DNA of 51,555 bases from Lachnoclostridium sp. (GCA_021770065.1 JAETRR010000043.1:1-51555), one strand, 5' to 3'. Numbered from the stretch's first letter, positions 1-8,320 are shown. Translations and numbers: made by a program. Notes: generated by a model from the sequence alone, not told the origin.

Positions 1-57
1 AAAAAGGCCGCACAAGATGAGGTAATTGTCAAGTATATATTTGAAAATATTAGTTAG
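1..57 (+). CDS. C-terminal tail of a gene cut by the window edge
   Basis: An open frame runs from base 1 to a TAG at 55-57 and would encode the last 18 residues of a protein (KKAAQDEVIVKYIFENIS). It is too short to recognise. The composition, with charged residues and a helical feel, fits a real C-terminus. The following 220 bases hold no credible gene, only a small CTGGAT/ATCCAG hairpin near 78-95. It could equally be a chance open frame. Confidence 0.3.
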   Translation, partial: KKAAQDEVIVKYIFENIS

Positions 58-278
58 CGGTGGAAAAACAGTATCCTGGATAAATGATCCAGAATCCTGT
101 TAAGTTACTGACATTGGGAGTGAACAGTAACCTTTCTTCCGACTGTTCCATCACGGTTTATTCAAAAATACACAGAATTGTAACTACAATTATAAGTGTA
201 CTATGATTTCTGCAACATGTCAAAAGAACTTTTCTTAACTTTTTAAGTAATAACAGAAACTTTTAGAGAGTTAGATTT

Positions 279-839
279 CTAGGAATGCTCCCTCAGCCAC
301 CGCATACATTCCCGGTAATCCGGGAGGATCTCTTCCACAATGCGGTAAAATGCTTTGGAATGATTCATCTCCTTCCGGTGAGCCAGCTCATGTACCACAA
401 CATAATCCTGGATCTCCTTAGGGCAGAGCATCAGCTTCCAGTTGTAATTCAGATTGCCCGCTGCACTGCAGCTTCCCCACCTGGTCTTCTGCCCCCGGAT
501 GGAGATCCTTCCATAGGTAACTCCCATGCGCTGTGCATAACAGGCCGTCTTCTCAGCCAGCACCTGCCGGGCCTGCTCCCGGTAAGCCTGTTCCTCTTCC
601 GGGGACGGAACGGGCAGGGCGCTTTGCCGCTCCTTCTGTTCCAGCAGCTTTTTCTGAAGCCATGGCTCATGCTGCTGTACAAATGTCTCAATCCGGCCGG
701 CCGGATACCGAAGGGGCGCCCGTACTACCACTCTCCCCTCCCGGGTTACCTGCAGGGACAGCGTCCGGCGTCTGCTGCGTATTATCTCATAAGGAATCAT
801 GTGTTTAAATCCTTCTTTGTTACTTTCTTCCTGTCTCAT
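279..839 (-). CDS. YgjP-like (DUF45) metal-dependent hydrolase
   Basis: The protein matches the YgjP/DUF45 family of small zinc-peptidase-like proteins of unsettled function. The diagnostic block is visible: QKTRWGSC, then NLNYNWKLML, then VVHELAH with the HExxH zinc motif, then NHSKAFY with the downstream ligand region. I chose the ATG at 839 (MRQEESNK), which overlaps the preceding gene by 20 bases. A second ATG at 800 (MIPYEIIRS) has a cleaner GAAGGA ribosome-binding site and may be the true start. It is the last gene of the cluster headed by the radical SAM gene, so it may belong to the same DNA-damage-linked transcription unit. Its partner role there is not known. Confidence 0.85.
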   Translation of the reverse strand: MRQEESNKEGFKHMIPYEIIRSRRRTLSLQVTREGRVVVRAPLRYPAGRIETFVQQHEPWLQKKLLEQKERQSALPVPSPEEEQAYREQARQVLAEKTACYAQRMGVTYGRISIRGQKTRWGSCSAAGNLNYNWKLMLCPKEIQDYVVVHELAHRKEMNHSKAFYRIVEEILPDYRECMRWLREHS

Positions 840-1608
840 CCGGCTCCTGCTCAAATTCTGTCATGCAGCCCCGGAAACGCAGAGGCAGAAGGCCCTGCTG
901 GCACCTGGGATTCCTGCGCTCCTCAATGGCAATGCTTTTACAGAAGCTCTTCCACAGCTCTTTAAATTCCTCTTCCTTCTCTGACGGACGGCCCAGGCAG
1001 TCAAAGTCCAGCACTCCGGCATCTGCAAGCACCCACAGGGCTCCCCTGGGGTGTACCGCCATAATCCCCCTCCGCTTATCGTGAATCACCCAGTTCTCCT
1101 GCCGGAAGCGATCCGCAAAATGGGGAGCCAGAAGAGGCAGAACCGCATAGGCCGGCTCAATGGCGCTGTAAAGGATGCCGTTTTCCAGTTCTTCAAAGCG
1201 CACAAAGCCCATATAGCGGTGTGCCTCGTGCCATGCCTTAATCCGCAGGTGCATAACAAGAGAGACATCCGGGTTCTGCAGACAATTCACCACTTGACGG
1301 CCGTTCTTCATATGGAGCCCCAGAACCACCATGCGGTAGATAGCATCTGCCCTGCGGCCGTCCGTACAGGCCGCTGCATAGCAGATCGCCTCAAAAGCTT
1401 CCTCTCCAAGCCTCTCCCGGACGGTGCGCAGCACTTTCTCCGCCTTCACCGCATCCGTCTCCACCTGACGATATTCGCAGAACAGCTCCAGAGTGTCCTG
1501 CGCATCCGTTTTCAATTTTACATGGCTGTGTCCGAGACGGCTGTCCCAGGCATCATAAATTCCCGTCAGGATCCCGTCCAGACTGTCCTCACACCAAAAT
1601 ACAGTCAT
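820..1608 (-). CDS. DUF4130 / TIGR03915 probable DNA metabolism protein
   Basis: This 262-residue protein begins MTVFWCEDSLDGILTGIYDAW, a start typical of the TIGR03915 (DUF4130) family. From family knowledge, these proteins are found next to, or fused with, a radical SAM protein of the TIGR03916 type and are linked to uracil-DNA-glycosylase-like domains. The biochemical role is unproven. The start ATG lies 3 bases after the stop of the radical SAM gene, which implies translational coupling. The C-terminus carries a conserved-looking basic and Cys region (NPRCQQGLLPLRFRGCMTEF). Family assignment is firm; function beyond DNA repair or modification is inference. Confidence 0.85.
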   Translation of the reverse strand: MTVFWCEDSLDGILTGIYDAWDSRLGHSHVKLKTDAQDTLELFCEYRQVETDAVKAEKVLRTVRERLGEEAFEAICYAAACTDGRRADAIYRMVVLGLHMKNGRQVVNCLQNPDVSLVMHLRIKAWHEAHRYMGFVRFEELENGILYSAIEPAYAVLPLLAPHFADRFRQENWVIHDKRRGIMAVHPRGALWVLADAGVLDFDCLGRPSEKEEEFKELWKSFCKSIAIEERRNPRCQQGLLPLRFRGCMTEFEQEPDETGRK

Positions 1609-1611
1609 ATC

Positions 1612-2973
1612 TTATTCCTGTCTAAGCCTTTCCCGTTCCCCGTCTTCCTGCACTTTCGTACCCTGAAGCGGAGAAAAATTCTGATCATCAAAAAGAGACA
1701 GCTGACGATAGGTAACCTGATCTCCGACTCCGAAGGGCAGCCGCTCCTTTACATCCAGAAGATTCCGTGTAATATAGTCCTCCTCAATCCGAATGGGATA
1801 CATCGTCCTCCCACGGCAGGTGATAAAATAGAGCGCCCGTTTCAGCACCACACCCATCCTCTTCAAGTCCGGAAAATCAACGTTTCCCAGCCGCCTCGCT
1901 TTGACAATCCGCTGCGCGGACCGCACCCCGATCCCGGGAACCCGAAGCAGTGTCCTGTAATCCGCCCGGTTAATCTCCACCGGAAACTGCTCCAGATGGC
2001 GCAGGGCCCAGTCACACTTGGGATCCAGAAGCACATTAAAATTAGGCCTGTCCTCGGAGAGCAGCTCTGACGCCCGAAACCCGTAAAACCGCAATAACCA
2101 GTCCGCCTGGTACAGACGGTGTTCCCGTAAGAGAGGCGGACCGCCGGGAAGGGCCGGAAGCAGGCTGTCCTCATTCACGCGCACGAAAGCAGAGTAAAAA
2201 ACCCGTTTCAGTGCAAACTTCTGATAAAGAGCCTCCGCCACAGACACAATCTGATAGTCGTTCTCCGGCGTAGCTCCGATAATCATCTGAGTGGACTGAC
2301 CGGCCGGCACAAACCGGGGGGCACTGCGGTAAAGCGCCAGCTCATTCCTGTTTTCCTCCATGCGGTTCTGAACCTGGCGCATAGGGGTAAGAATCCGTTC
2401 CCGGGACTTGCTTGGAGCCAGCCTTTTAAGCCCCTCCGCCGTGGGAAGCTCCAGATTCACGCTCACACGGTCTGCCAGATAGCCGACAGCCTCTATCAGC
2501 CGCGGGTCTGCCCCCGGAATGGCCTTCACATGGATATAACCTCCAAAGCCGTATTCGTGCCGCAGCTTATAAAGGGTCTGATAGAGAAGCTCCATGGTAT
2601 AGCTTGGGCTTTTCAGAATGCCCGAACTTAAAAACAGGCCCTCGATATAGTTCCGTCTGTAAAATCCCATGGTCAGATCGCAGACCTCCCGGGGTGTAAA
2701 TGCCGCCCTGGGAATGTCATTGGATGCCCGGTTGAGACAGTAACGGCAGTTGTAGATACACTCATTGGTAAATAAAATCTTCAGTAAAGAGATACAGCGT
2801 CCGTCTGCAGAAAAGCTGTGACAGATTCCTGCCTCCACACAGTTCCCCACACCCTTTCCCGAGTTGCCCCGTTCCGTCCCGCTGGAGGTGCAGGCTACAT
2901 CATATTTAGCCGCGTCTGATAAAATATTCAGTTTTTCCATCAGAGTCATCTTCTCCGGTACACGAACCTGCAT
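1612..2973 (-). CDS. radical SAM protein with helix-hairpin-helix, TIGR03916-type
   Basis: A radical SAM enzyme of the putative DNA modification/repair group (TIGR03916). The CX3CX2C cluster that binds the 4Fe-4S/SAM centre is at residues 72, 76 and 79 (ECIYNCRYC). Before it is a Cys-rich stretch (C28, C45, C51, C60) that is characteristic of this group. Near residue 340 the segment LLRVPGIGVRSAQRIVKARR is a DNA-binding helix-hairpin-helix. The start is the ATG at 2973, eight bases after GGAG; an upstream GTG at 3000 lacks such a site. It is the first gene of the cluster with the DUF4130 and YgjP-like genes, and two LexA-type boxes lie just upstream. The substrate is unknown. Confidence 0.9.
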   Translation of the reverse strand: MQVRVPEKMTLMEKLNILSDAAKYDVACTSSGTERGNSGKGVGNCVEAGICHSFSADGRCISLLKILFTNECIYNCRYCLNRASNDIPRAAFTPREVCDLTMGFYRRNYIEGLFLSSGILKSPSYTMELLYQTLYKLRHEYGFGGYIHVKAIPGADPRLIEAVGYLADRVSVNLELPTAEGLKRLAPSKSRERILTPMRQVQNRMEENRNELALYRSAPRFVPAGQSTQMIIGATPENDYQIVSVAEALYQKFALKRVFYSAFVRVNEDSLLPALPGGPPLLREHRLYQADWLLRFYGFRASELLSEDRPNFNVLLDPKCDWALRHLEQFPVEINRADYRTLLRVPGIGVRSAQRIVKARRLGNVDFPDLKRMGVVLKRALYFITCRGRTMYPIRIEEDYITRNLLDVKERLPFGVGDQVTYRQLSLFDDQNFSPLQGTKVQEDGERERLRQE

Positions 2974-2993
2974 AACCTGTTCTCCATGTGATG

Positions 2994-3021
2994 CAAACAC
3001 CTGTTCTCGAACGTTTGTTTT
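2994..3021 (-). promoter_or_regulatory. two adjacent LexA (SOS) operators
   Basis: Two 14-bp sites lie end to end. Written on the plus strand, 3008-3021 reads CGAACGTTTGTTTT and 2994-3007 reads CAAACACCTGTTCT. Both fit the Gram-positive LexA/DinR consensus CGAACRNRYGTTYC with three mismatches or fewer, and both keep the GAAC/GTT core symmetry. The first covers the predicted transcription start of the radical SAM gene. LexA repression of this operon is inferred. Confidence 0.75.
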
Positions 3022-3850
3022 ATTTTATCACAGAAGAAGAAAAGTTACAAGTACTATTTTTCAATCGAACGGCAGCATTGTCCGCCGCATATACCAGATA
3101 CTCAAAAAGTTCCTCCGAATCCTCACAGTAAGCTTCCGTAAATTTTTTCAAAGCGGCTCTTAAATAACTTTTCACTTCTGTAAGCTCCATTTCCCCAAGG
3201 CGCTGCCTTACAAACAGGCCGTCTTCTTCCTTAAGTTCTTCCCTGCCCAAAGGCTTTTTGGCCAGAATATACTCTGCCATGACAAAAAGCACACTTTCAC
3301 AGAGATTGTCAGCCATCCCGCGCGCTTCCCCGCAATATGAATATATCAGCTTTCCTGCAAGCCCCTCCGGAAATGCTTTTAAAAATTCCTGCTCCATGGA
3401 AACACACAGAAGATATTCGTAGATTCTGTCAACCCCTGTATAGGAAGACAGATCTCTCAAAACCGGATAATCCAGGGTTAAAATGGTATTCTGGGGATCA
3501 AATTCCGCATCGTACCATTGAAAAAACTCCGGCAGCCCCTTAAGAACCGTATCCGACAGATACGGATTACCATAGTCGGAAAACTCCGGCAAAAGCTTAT
3601 GATAAAGTTCCAGGGATTTTTTTACTTTTCTCTCCACAGCCGCCCGGCCGGCCTCATAGAGCCGCCCGGCCGGCGTTCCTTTTGCCGCAGCTGCACAGGG
3701 GGCTTCAAGCTCCGTCTCCCGTATACAATACAGCACTGCCTCCATAAGCTGCTCTGCCTTCTCATAAGATATTGACGTGCTGTCCGTCCCCGTATATCTC
3801 GCAGCCAGCCGCCCTGCAATGGGCAGCAGCTCTTCCATCTCATAATTCAT
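3020..3850 (-). CDS. DUF6179-type protein of unknown function
   Basis: A 276-residue, probably cytoplasmic and largely helical protein without signal peptide or membrane segments. It resembles the Lachnospiraceae DUF6179 family, usually found beside DUF6323, which is the case here. No catalytic motif is visible. Start ATG at 3850 follows GGAGGG by six bases. The gap to the upstream DUF6323 gene is 63 bases, so the two probably form an operon. Its last codons overlap the promoter of the radical SAM operon. Function unknown; the assignment rests on recollection of the family and on the pairing. Confidence 0.75.
   Translation of the reverse strand: MNYEMEELLPIAGRLAARYTGTDSTSISYEKAEQLMEAVLYCIRETELEAPCAAAAKGTPAGRLYEAGRAAVERKVKKSLELYHKLLPEFSDYGNPYLSDTVLKGLPEFFQWYDAEFDPQNTILTLDYPVLRDLSSYTGVDRIYEYLLCVSMEQEFLKAFPEGLAGKLIYSYCGEARGMADNLCESVLFVMAEYILAKKPLGREELKEEDGLFVRQRLGEMELTEVKSYLRAALKKFTEAYCEDSEELFEYLVYAADNAAVRLKNSTCNFSSSVIK
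3022..3050 (-). promoter_or_regulatory. sigma-A promoter of the radical SAM operon
   Basis: On the minus strand TTGTAA (3045-3050) is followed by a 17-base spacer and TAAAAT (3022-3027). The predicted start point falls inside the LexA box at 3008-3021. The promoter lies within the end of the preceding DUF6179 gene, so the operon can be transcribed independently of it. Confidence 0.65.
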
Positions 3851-3913
3851 CTACAGCCCTCCATCCCGTATCCGCAGCCCGCAGGCTGCTGTCTCCTCTG
3901 CACACCCTGCCAT

Positions 3914-4441
3914 TTAAAACAGCGCATTTAAAGCTTCCAGATACAGTTCCCGATCCCATCGTTTTACCTCGTCAAACTTTGAATACTCCCCATATCCCTC
4001 CGAAGCCTGATACCCTCGATATCCGGCCCGGACAGCCTCCGCAAAAACCTGCAGGCAGGTTCCCTCCAGATATCCCAGATCCCCAAAACATACCTCCTCA
4101 AACTGCTCCCTCATAAAATGCAGTAATTCCTCATCTGTAATCTCATCATGCATCTCATTTTTATAGAGATAAAAAATCTCCTGCAGACGAAGCAGCGTAT
4201 CCGTATAATTATTCTGGTCAATAAAATCCGAATCGCAAAACTGCTCTATTATTTTTGATAAAATTCCCGGGCCGAACTCCACCCTCCGCTCTTCTCTCAG
4301 CACACGGGTTCTCTCCTCCACCAGCAGCTCTGCATCCTGTTCCGTCAGCACAAGCCCATACCCGGCAGTCATCTTATTGGTTTCCATCACCTTTGCCAGC
4401 TGATTTCTCTGCTGCAGCAAAATCATCCAATCCTTTTCCAC
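3914..4441 (-). CDS. DUF6323-type protein of unknown function
   Basis: A 175-residue acidic, helical protein that resembles the DUF6323 family; note the TAGYGLVLTEQDAELLVEER block near the N-terminus and GDLGYLEGTCLQVFAEAV near the middle. The start codon is GTG at 4441, seven bases after a perfect AGGAGG, so GTG is preferred over any later ATG. It heads a two-gene unit with the DUF6179 gene. An extended minus-10 promoter (TGCTATAAT) lies at 4510-4518. No enzyme motif or membrane segment is visible, and function is unknown. Confidence 0.75.
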   Translation of the reverse strand: MEKDWMILLQQRNQLAKVMETNKMTAGYGLVLTEQDAELLVEERTRVLREERRVEFGPGILSKIIEQFCDSDFIDQNNYTDTLLRLQEIFYLYKNEMHDEITDEELLHFMREQFEEVCFGDLGYLEGTCLQVFAEAVRAGYRGYQASEGYGEYSKFDEVKRWDRELYLEALNALF

Positions 4442-4509
4442 CCAATCGCCTCCTCATTCTTTTTACCGGAATTTTCTGTTGTATCTCTTAAATTGTTACA
4501 ATGAAAATG

Positions 4510-4518
4510 ATTATAGCA
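4510..4518 (-). promoter_or_regulatory. extended minus-10 promoter of the DUF6323/DUF6179 pair
   Basis: The minus strand reads TGCTATAAT, a perfect extended minus-10, about 70 bases before the GTG start. The minus-35 (TGGTAA) is weak, as is common with extended minus-10 promoters. Confidence 0.5.
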
Positions 4519-4541
4519 CCGCCTTGATCGCCTTACCAGTC

Positions 4542-4570
4542 TTGAATTTTTCCTGTTTTTGCTGTATAAT
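4542..4570 (+). promoter_or_regulatory. plus-strand promoter-like sequence facing a terminator
   Basis: TTGAAT (4542-4547), a 17-base spacer and a perfect TATAAT (4565-4570) face right. Only the terminator hairpin at 4581-4619 and the convergent end of the uracil permease gene lie ahead, so any transcript would be very short or antisense to that gene. Confidence 0.35.
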
Positions 4571-4580
4571 AGATTACAGA

Positions 4581-4619
4581 AAAAGGGAGCCGGATTATTC
4601 TTCAATCCGCTCCCCTTTT
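4581..4619 (-). terminator. Rho-independent terminator of the uracil permease gene
   Basis: The arms GGGAGCCGGATT and AATCCGCTCCCC form a GC-rich stem flanked by A-run and T-run on both sides. It can work in both directions. On the minus strand it follows the permease stop codon by about 75 bases. Confidence 0.75.
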
Positions 4620-4695
4620 ATACTGTTTTTCTCTTTTATTTTGGCAGCCTTATGTATGGGCCGGTAACCGCACCATTCCGCCCTTCATAAATGCT

Positions 4696-5964
4696 TTATT
4701 CTTCAATCACGTCATCCTGCCCCGCCGGCAGAACAGCCGCTAAAATCATTCCCACGACAGCCGCCAGCGCCAGGCCGGAGATCGTCACGGTACCCGTTAC
4801 GGGAATGCTGTCACAGCCGATTCCAAGAACAAAGATGAGTGCCGCAATCATCAGATTCCGGCTGTTGCCGAAATTCAGACGGGAATTAATCAGAATCCGC
4901 ACACCCACAGAGGAGATCATGCCGTAAAGCACAATGCTGATTCCTCCGGTCACCGGCCCCGGGATACTGGTGATAATTCCGCCAATCTTTCCAAACAGCC
5001 CCAGCACAATGGCAAATACAGCCGCAATCCGAATTACTGACGGATCGTAATTTTTCGTCACCGCCAGCACCCCCGTATTCTCACCATACGTTGTATTAGC
5101 CGGCCCGCCCAAAAGCCCCGCCGCGGCCGTTGCAATGCCGTCGCCGAGAATCGTCCGGTGAATGCCCGGATCAATCATAAAGTTTTTCCCCACCACCGCG
5201 CTGTTTGTGGTAATATCTCCCACATGCTCAATCAGCGTAACCAGAGCAATCGGCGCAATAGCCAGAATCGCGTCCGCTTTAAAGACAGGCATACACAGCA
5301 CCTGGTCCATAATATTCCGATCCAGGAAAGAAAGTGCATGGGCCTCCTTCATAGGCGTCATATCAATAAAGCCCATAGGCACGCACACCAGATATCCCAC
5401 AATAATCGCAAAAAGGATAGGCATGAGATTGTAAATCCCTTTTGCAAATACGGATATGCAGATCACCGACGCCAGAACCGCAAGAGTCACCAGAACCGCT
5501 TTCATGCTGAACTCTCCATTCCAGTAAAAAGCGGAATTGATGGCCGACCCGGAAAGACGCAGGCCGATCACAATAATAATAGGACCTGTCACAATAGGAG
5601 GCAGCAGCTTATTGACCTTCTCATACCCGGCCAGCTTAATCAGCGCCGCAAACACTGCATATACCAGGCCTGCCACGATCAAAGCGCCTTTTACAGATGC
5701 CAGCCTTTCCAGATAATCCGCATCTCCCATCCGGGAATCCCCCAGAATCGCGCTGATTCCTCCGATAAATGCAAAACTGGAGCCTAAAAAAACAGGTACT
5801 TTCCTCTTTGTAATCCAATGGAATAAAAGAGTTCCAAGCCCTGCGCAAAAAAGTGTGATCGATGTATTCAGCCCTGTCAATGCCGGAACAAGTACCGTCG
5901 CTCCAAACATCGCCAGCACATGCTGAATCCCAAGTATCAGTTTCTGAGCTGCCGTTTTCTCCAT
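4696..5964 (-). CDS. uraA: uracil/xanthine permease, NCS2 family (UraA-like)
   Basis: A 422-residue multipass membrane protein of the nucleobase:cation symporter-2 family. The N-terminal segment ILGIQHVLAMFGATVLVPAL and the later VTLIEHVGDITTNSAVVG are hallmarks of the uracil branch. It imports uracil with protons. Start ATG at 5964 follows GGAGGG. It is a single-gene unit: its own promoter is at 5997-6025 and a terminator at 4581-4619. The leader is only about 25 bases, so no riboswitch or PyrR attenuator fits here. Some family members carry xanthine instead; uracil is the better fit. Confidence 0.9.
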   Translation of the reverse strand: MEKTAAQKLILGIQHVLAMFGATVLVPALTGLNTSITLFCAGLGTLLFHWITKRKVPVFLGSSFAFIGGISAILGDSRMGDADYLERLASVKGALIVAGLVYAVFAALIKLAGYEKVNKLLPPIVTGPIIIVIGLRLSGSAINSAFYWNGEFSMKAVLVTLAVLASVICISVFAKGIYNLMPILFAIIVGYLVCVPMGFIDMTPMKEAHALSFLDRNIMDQVLCMPVFKADAILAIAPIALVTLIEHVGDITTNSAVVGKNFMIDPGIHRTILGDGIATAAAGLLGGPANTTYGENTGVLAVTKNYDPSVIRIAAVFAIVLGLFGKIGGIITSIPGPVTGGISIVLYGMISSVGVRILINSRLNFGNSRNLMIAALIFVLGIGCDSIPVTGTVTISGLALAAVVGMILAAVLPAGQDDVIEE

Positions 5965-5996
5965 AACACAATCCCTCCATCCTGCGTTTCTTTCTT

Positions 5997-6025
5997 ACTA
6001 TACTATACTCTCTTACACATTTCAA
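5997..6025 (-). promoter_or_regulatory. sigma-A promoter of uraA
   Basis: TTGAAA (6020-6025), 17-base spacer, TATAGT (5997-6002), with the start codon about 33 bases downstream of the minus-10. Confidence 0.65.
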
Positions 6026-6057
6026 TAAAAAACAGGAGAAAATTCTCCCGTTTTTTA
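6026..6057 (-). terminator. Rho-independent terminator after the Mrp gene
   Basis: A hairpin ACGGGAGAA/TTCTCCTGT with short loop is followed by a T-run in both directions (6026-6031 and 6051-6056). It separates the mrp gene from uraA. Confidence 0.75.
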
Positions 6058-6078
6058 TCAAAAGTGACATATGAACAG

Positions 6079-6903
6079 TTATTCAAAATCTATCTCCAAG
6101 TACGGATTCTTTACCGTATGGAATTCCCCTCTGTCCGAAGCCTCCGCAAATGACGGCTCCACAGGCATTTTCCCGAGAACCTTAAGCCCCAGCTTTGCAG
6201 CCTCCTCATCAATATGGCTCTTACCAAAAAGCTGGATTTCCTTACCGCAGTCCGGGCATTTAAAATAGGAATAATTTTCGATAATTCCCTTAACCGGAAT
6301 ATTCATCTGCTCCGCCATGCCCAGAGCCTTCTTCACAATGAGCTGCACCAGATCCTGAGGTGAGGTTACCATGACAATCTCATCCACCGGAAGGGACTGG
6401 AACACTGTCAAGGGCACATCGCCTGTCCCCGGAGGCATATCCACCAGAAGATAATCCAGATCGCCCCAGATTACATCTGTCCAGAACTGCTTTACCACAT
6501 TGGCGATAATGGGTCCGCGCCAGATCACCGGTGCAGCCTCATCGGGAAGCAGCAGGTTGATGGACATAAGCGCAATTCCGTTTTTTGTGAAGCAGGGGGT
6601 TATTCCTTCCTCCTCCGTGACCTCTGCAGGGCCGTGGACTCCGTACATCTTCGGGATAGAGGGCCCGGTAATATCCGCGTCCAGAATTCCCACCCTGAAC
6701 CCCTTTGCCGCAAGGTGGTTGGCCAGGGAAGCCGTCACCATTGACTTTCCCACACCGCCTTTGCCGCTGACTACGCCGATGACCCGGCGGATACAGCTGT
6801 ACTCGTTGGCTTCCACCTGGAAGCTTTTGGGCTGCTGCCTGCTGGGGCAGCCCTCACAGCTCGACTTGTCGCAGCTGCTGTTGTTACATTCTCTCTCTGA
6901 CAT
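6079..6903 (-). CDS. Mrp/NBP35-family iron-sulfur carrier ATPase
   Basis: A 274-residue P-loop ATPase of the Mrp/ApbC/NBP35 family, which binds and hands over Fe-S clusters in the cytoplasm. The deviant Walker A with two lysines is visible (VVSGKGGVGKS, about residue 44), as is the DADITGPSIPKMYG switch and the DYLLVDMPPGTGD block. The N-terminus is Cys-rich (CNNSSCDKSSCEGC), and a CPDCG pair near the C-terminus likely forms the bridging cluster site. Start ATG at 6903 follows AGGAGG by seven bases. The space to the upstream MATE gene is almost wholly filled by a copy of the repeated leader sequence. Confidence 0.92.
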   Translation of the reverse strand: MSERECNNSSCDKSSCEGCPSRQQPKSFQVEANEYSCIRRVIGVVSGKGGVGKSMVTASLANHLAAKGFRVGILDADITGPSIPKMYGVHGPAEVTEEEGITPCFTKNGIALMSINLLLPDEAAPVIWRGPIIANVVKQFWTDVIWGDLDYLLVDMPPGTGDVPLTVFQSLPVDEIVMVTSPQDLVQLIVKKALGMAEQMNIPVKGIIENYSYFKCPDCGKEIQLFGKSHIDEEAAKLGLKVLGKMPVEPSFAEASDRGEFHTVKNPYLEIDFE

Positions 6904-6917
6904 AAAAGCACCTCCTA

Positions 6918-6937
6918 ATTCCAGTTCCGTAATATCC
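6918..6937 (-). repeat. leader repeat, copy before the Mrp gene
   Basis: A perfect copy of the 20-base core GGATATTACGGAACTGGAAT (minus strand), followed directly by TAGGAGGTG, the ribosome-binding site of the Mrp gene. It sits in a 37-base gap between two genes. Confidence 0.85.
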
Positions 6938-6940
6938 TGT

Positions 6941-8320
6941 TTAAGTTTCGATCTCTCTTGTTACATTCCGAAGCCACAGCTTCTTCCGGTAGCGCCAGGT
7001 CGTAATGGGGATCTTCACAATCTCGTCCGACAGAAGCACTACAAACACGGCCTTCACGCCCCAGTGAAGCCAGAAGGCGGTAACTGCGCCCAGGAAAATG
7101 GAAAAGCACCACATTCCAATCACATCCACAAAGAACCCAATCCGCGTGTCTCCTCCGGCCCGGAACACGCCCACCACAAGGGTCGTATTATAAGACTGGA
7201 AAATGGCATAATAGCAGACTACAAACAGCATAAAATTCAGATAGTCCTTAGCCTGGCCGGAGATCGTCATGCTGCCTGCAATAAAGCCCCGGCACAAAAA
7301 CAATCCCGCTGCCGCTGCCAGTGTAATCCCCACACTGAGCCACACAAACTTTCTGGCATAAATTTCCGCAAGCCGGAGCTTCTGCTCGCCGATGACCTTT
7401 CCAATCATCACGGAAGTAGCCGCCGCCAGTCCGAAACCAATCACCATAATAAGCTGCCGTGACACCTGGGCCACGGAATTGGCTGCCACAGCCGCACTTC
7501 CCAGATGGCCGATAATCGCCGCATTGGCGGACATGCCAAGTCCCCACATCAGCTCATTTGCCACCACAGGCGAGGAAAATACCACAAAATCCTTCAAAAG
7601 CAGCCTGTCAAACCGCACAAAATCTTTTAAATGAAGAGTAATGGGGTTGCCCTTCCAGTTTATGTACAGCACCACAATGACAAGCTCCACAATCCGTGCA
7701 AACAAGGTAGCATAGGCCGCACCCCGGATGCCCATGGCCGGTACCCCGAACATGCCGAAGATCAGAATAGCATTTCCGATGATATTTATAATCAGAGACG
7801 CAAAATACGTCCAGGTCGCCACCACGACCCGTTCCACACTGCGCATCAGATTCAGATAAATCATAGTAAATGCCACCGGAAGATAAGACCAGGATACAAT
7901 CCGCAGATAGGATATTCCCTCCCGGATCACCGGCTCTTCCGAAGAAAATACATACATCAGCTGACGTGGAAATATCTGGGCCGCCGCAAGAAACACCACG
8001 CCGATTCCCAGAGAAATACACATGGAAATCCCAAAAACCTTCTCAATTGTACGCACATCCTGCTTCCCCCAATATTGGGCAGTCAGAACCGAAGCGCCGG
8101 AAGTCAGCCCGAAGAAAATGAGATTCATTATAAACTGAACCTGACCGGCCAGGGAAGCGCCGGAAAGGGCAGTCTCCCCCACCTTTCCGAGCATCACTAC
8201 ATCGGCAGTGGTAACGCCCACATTGATCAGATTCTGCAATGCCATGGGGATTACAAGGGCAAAGGCCATCCGGTAAAAGGCTCTGTTTTCCTCTGCTGTT
8301 AATCTATTATGTTCGTTCAT
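6941..8320 (-). CDS. MATE-family efflux transporter
   Basis: A 459-residue membrane protein of the MatE/NorM type, exporting drugs or metabolites in exchange for Na+ or H+. The two-repeat architecture is visible, with NLINVGVTTADVVMLGKVGETALSGASLAGQ in the first half and the matching NELMWGLGMSANAAIIGHLG in the second. I place the start at the ATG at 8320 (MNEHNRLT), after GGAATAGGAG. An in-frame upstream extension from 8362 only reads through the leader repeat. Substrate cannot be deduced. Confidence 0.9.
   Translation of the reverse strand: MNEHNRLTAEENRAFYRMAFALVIPMALQNLINVGVTTADVVMLGKVGETALSGASLAGQVQFIMNLIFFGLTSGASVLTAQYWGKQDVRTIEKVFGISMCISLGIGVVFLAAAQIFPRQLMYVFSSEEPVIREGISYLRIVSWSYLPVAFTMIYLNLMRSVERVVVATWTYFASLIINIIGNAILIFGMFGVPAMGIRGAAYATLFARIVELVIVVLYINWKGNPITLHLKDFVRFDRLLLKDFVVFSSPVVANELMWGLGMSANAAIIGHLGSAAVAANSVAQVSRQLIMVIGFGLAAATSVMIGKVIGEQKLRLAEIYARKFVWLSVGITLAAAAGLFLCRGFIAGSMTISGQAKDYLNFMLFVVCYYAIFQSYNTTLVVGVFRAGGDTRIGFFVDVIGMWCFSIFLGAVTAFWLHWGVKAVFVVLLSDEIVKIPITTWRYRKKLWLRNVTREIET

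Noticed and set aside
285..2070. Long plus-strand open frames opposite the DUF4130, YgjP and radical SAM genes
   Set aside because: They mirror strongly supported minus-strand genes, have no ribosome-binding sites and odd composition.
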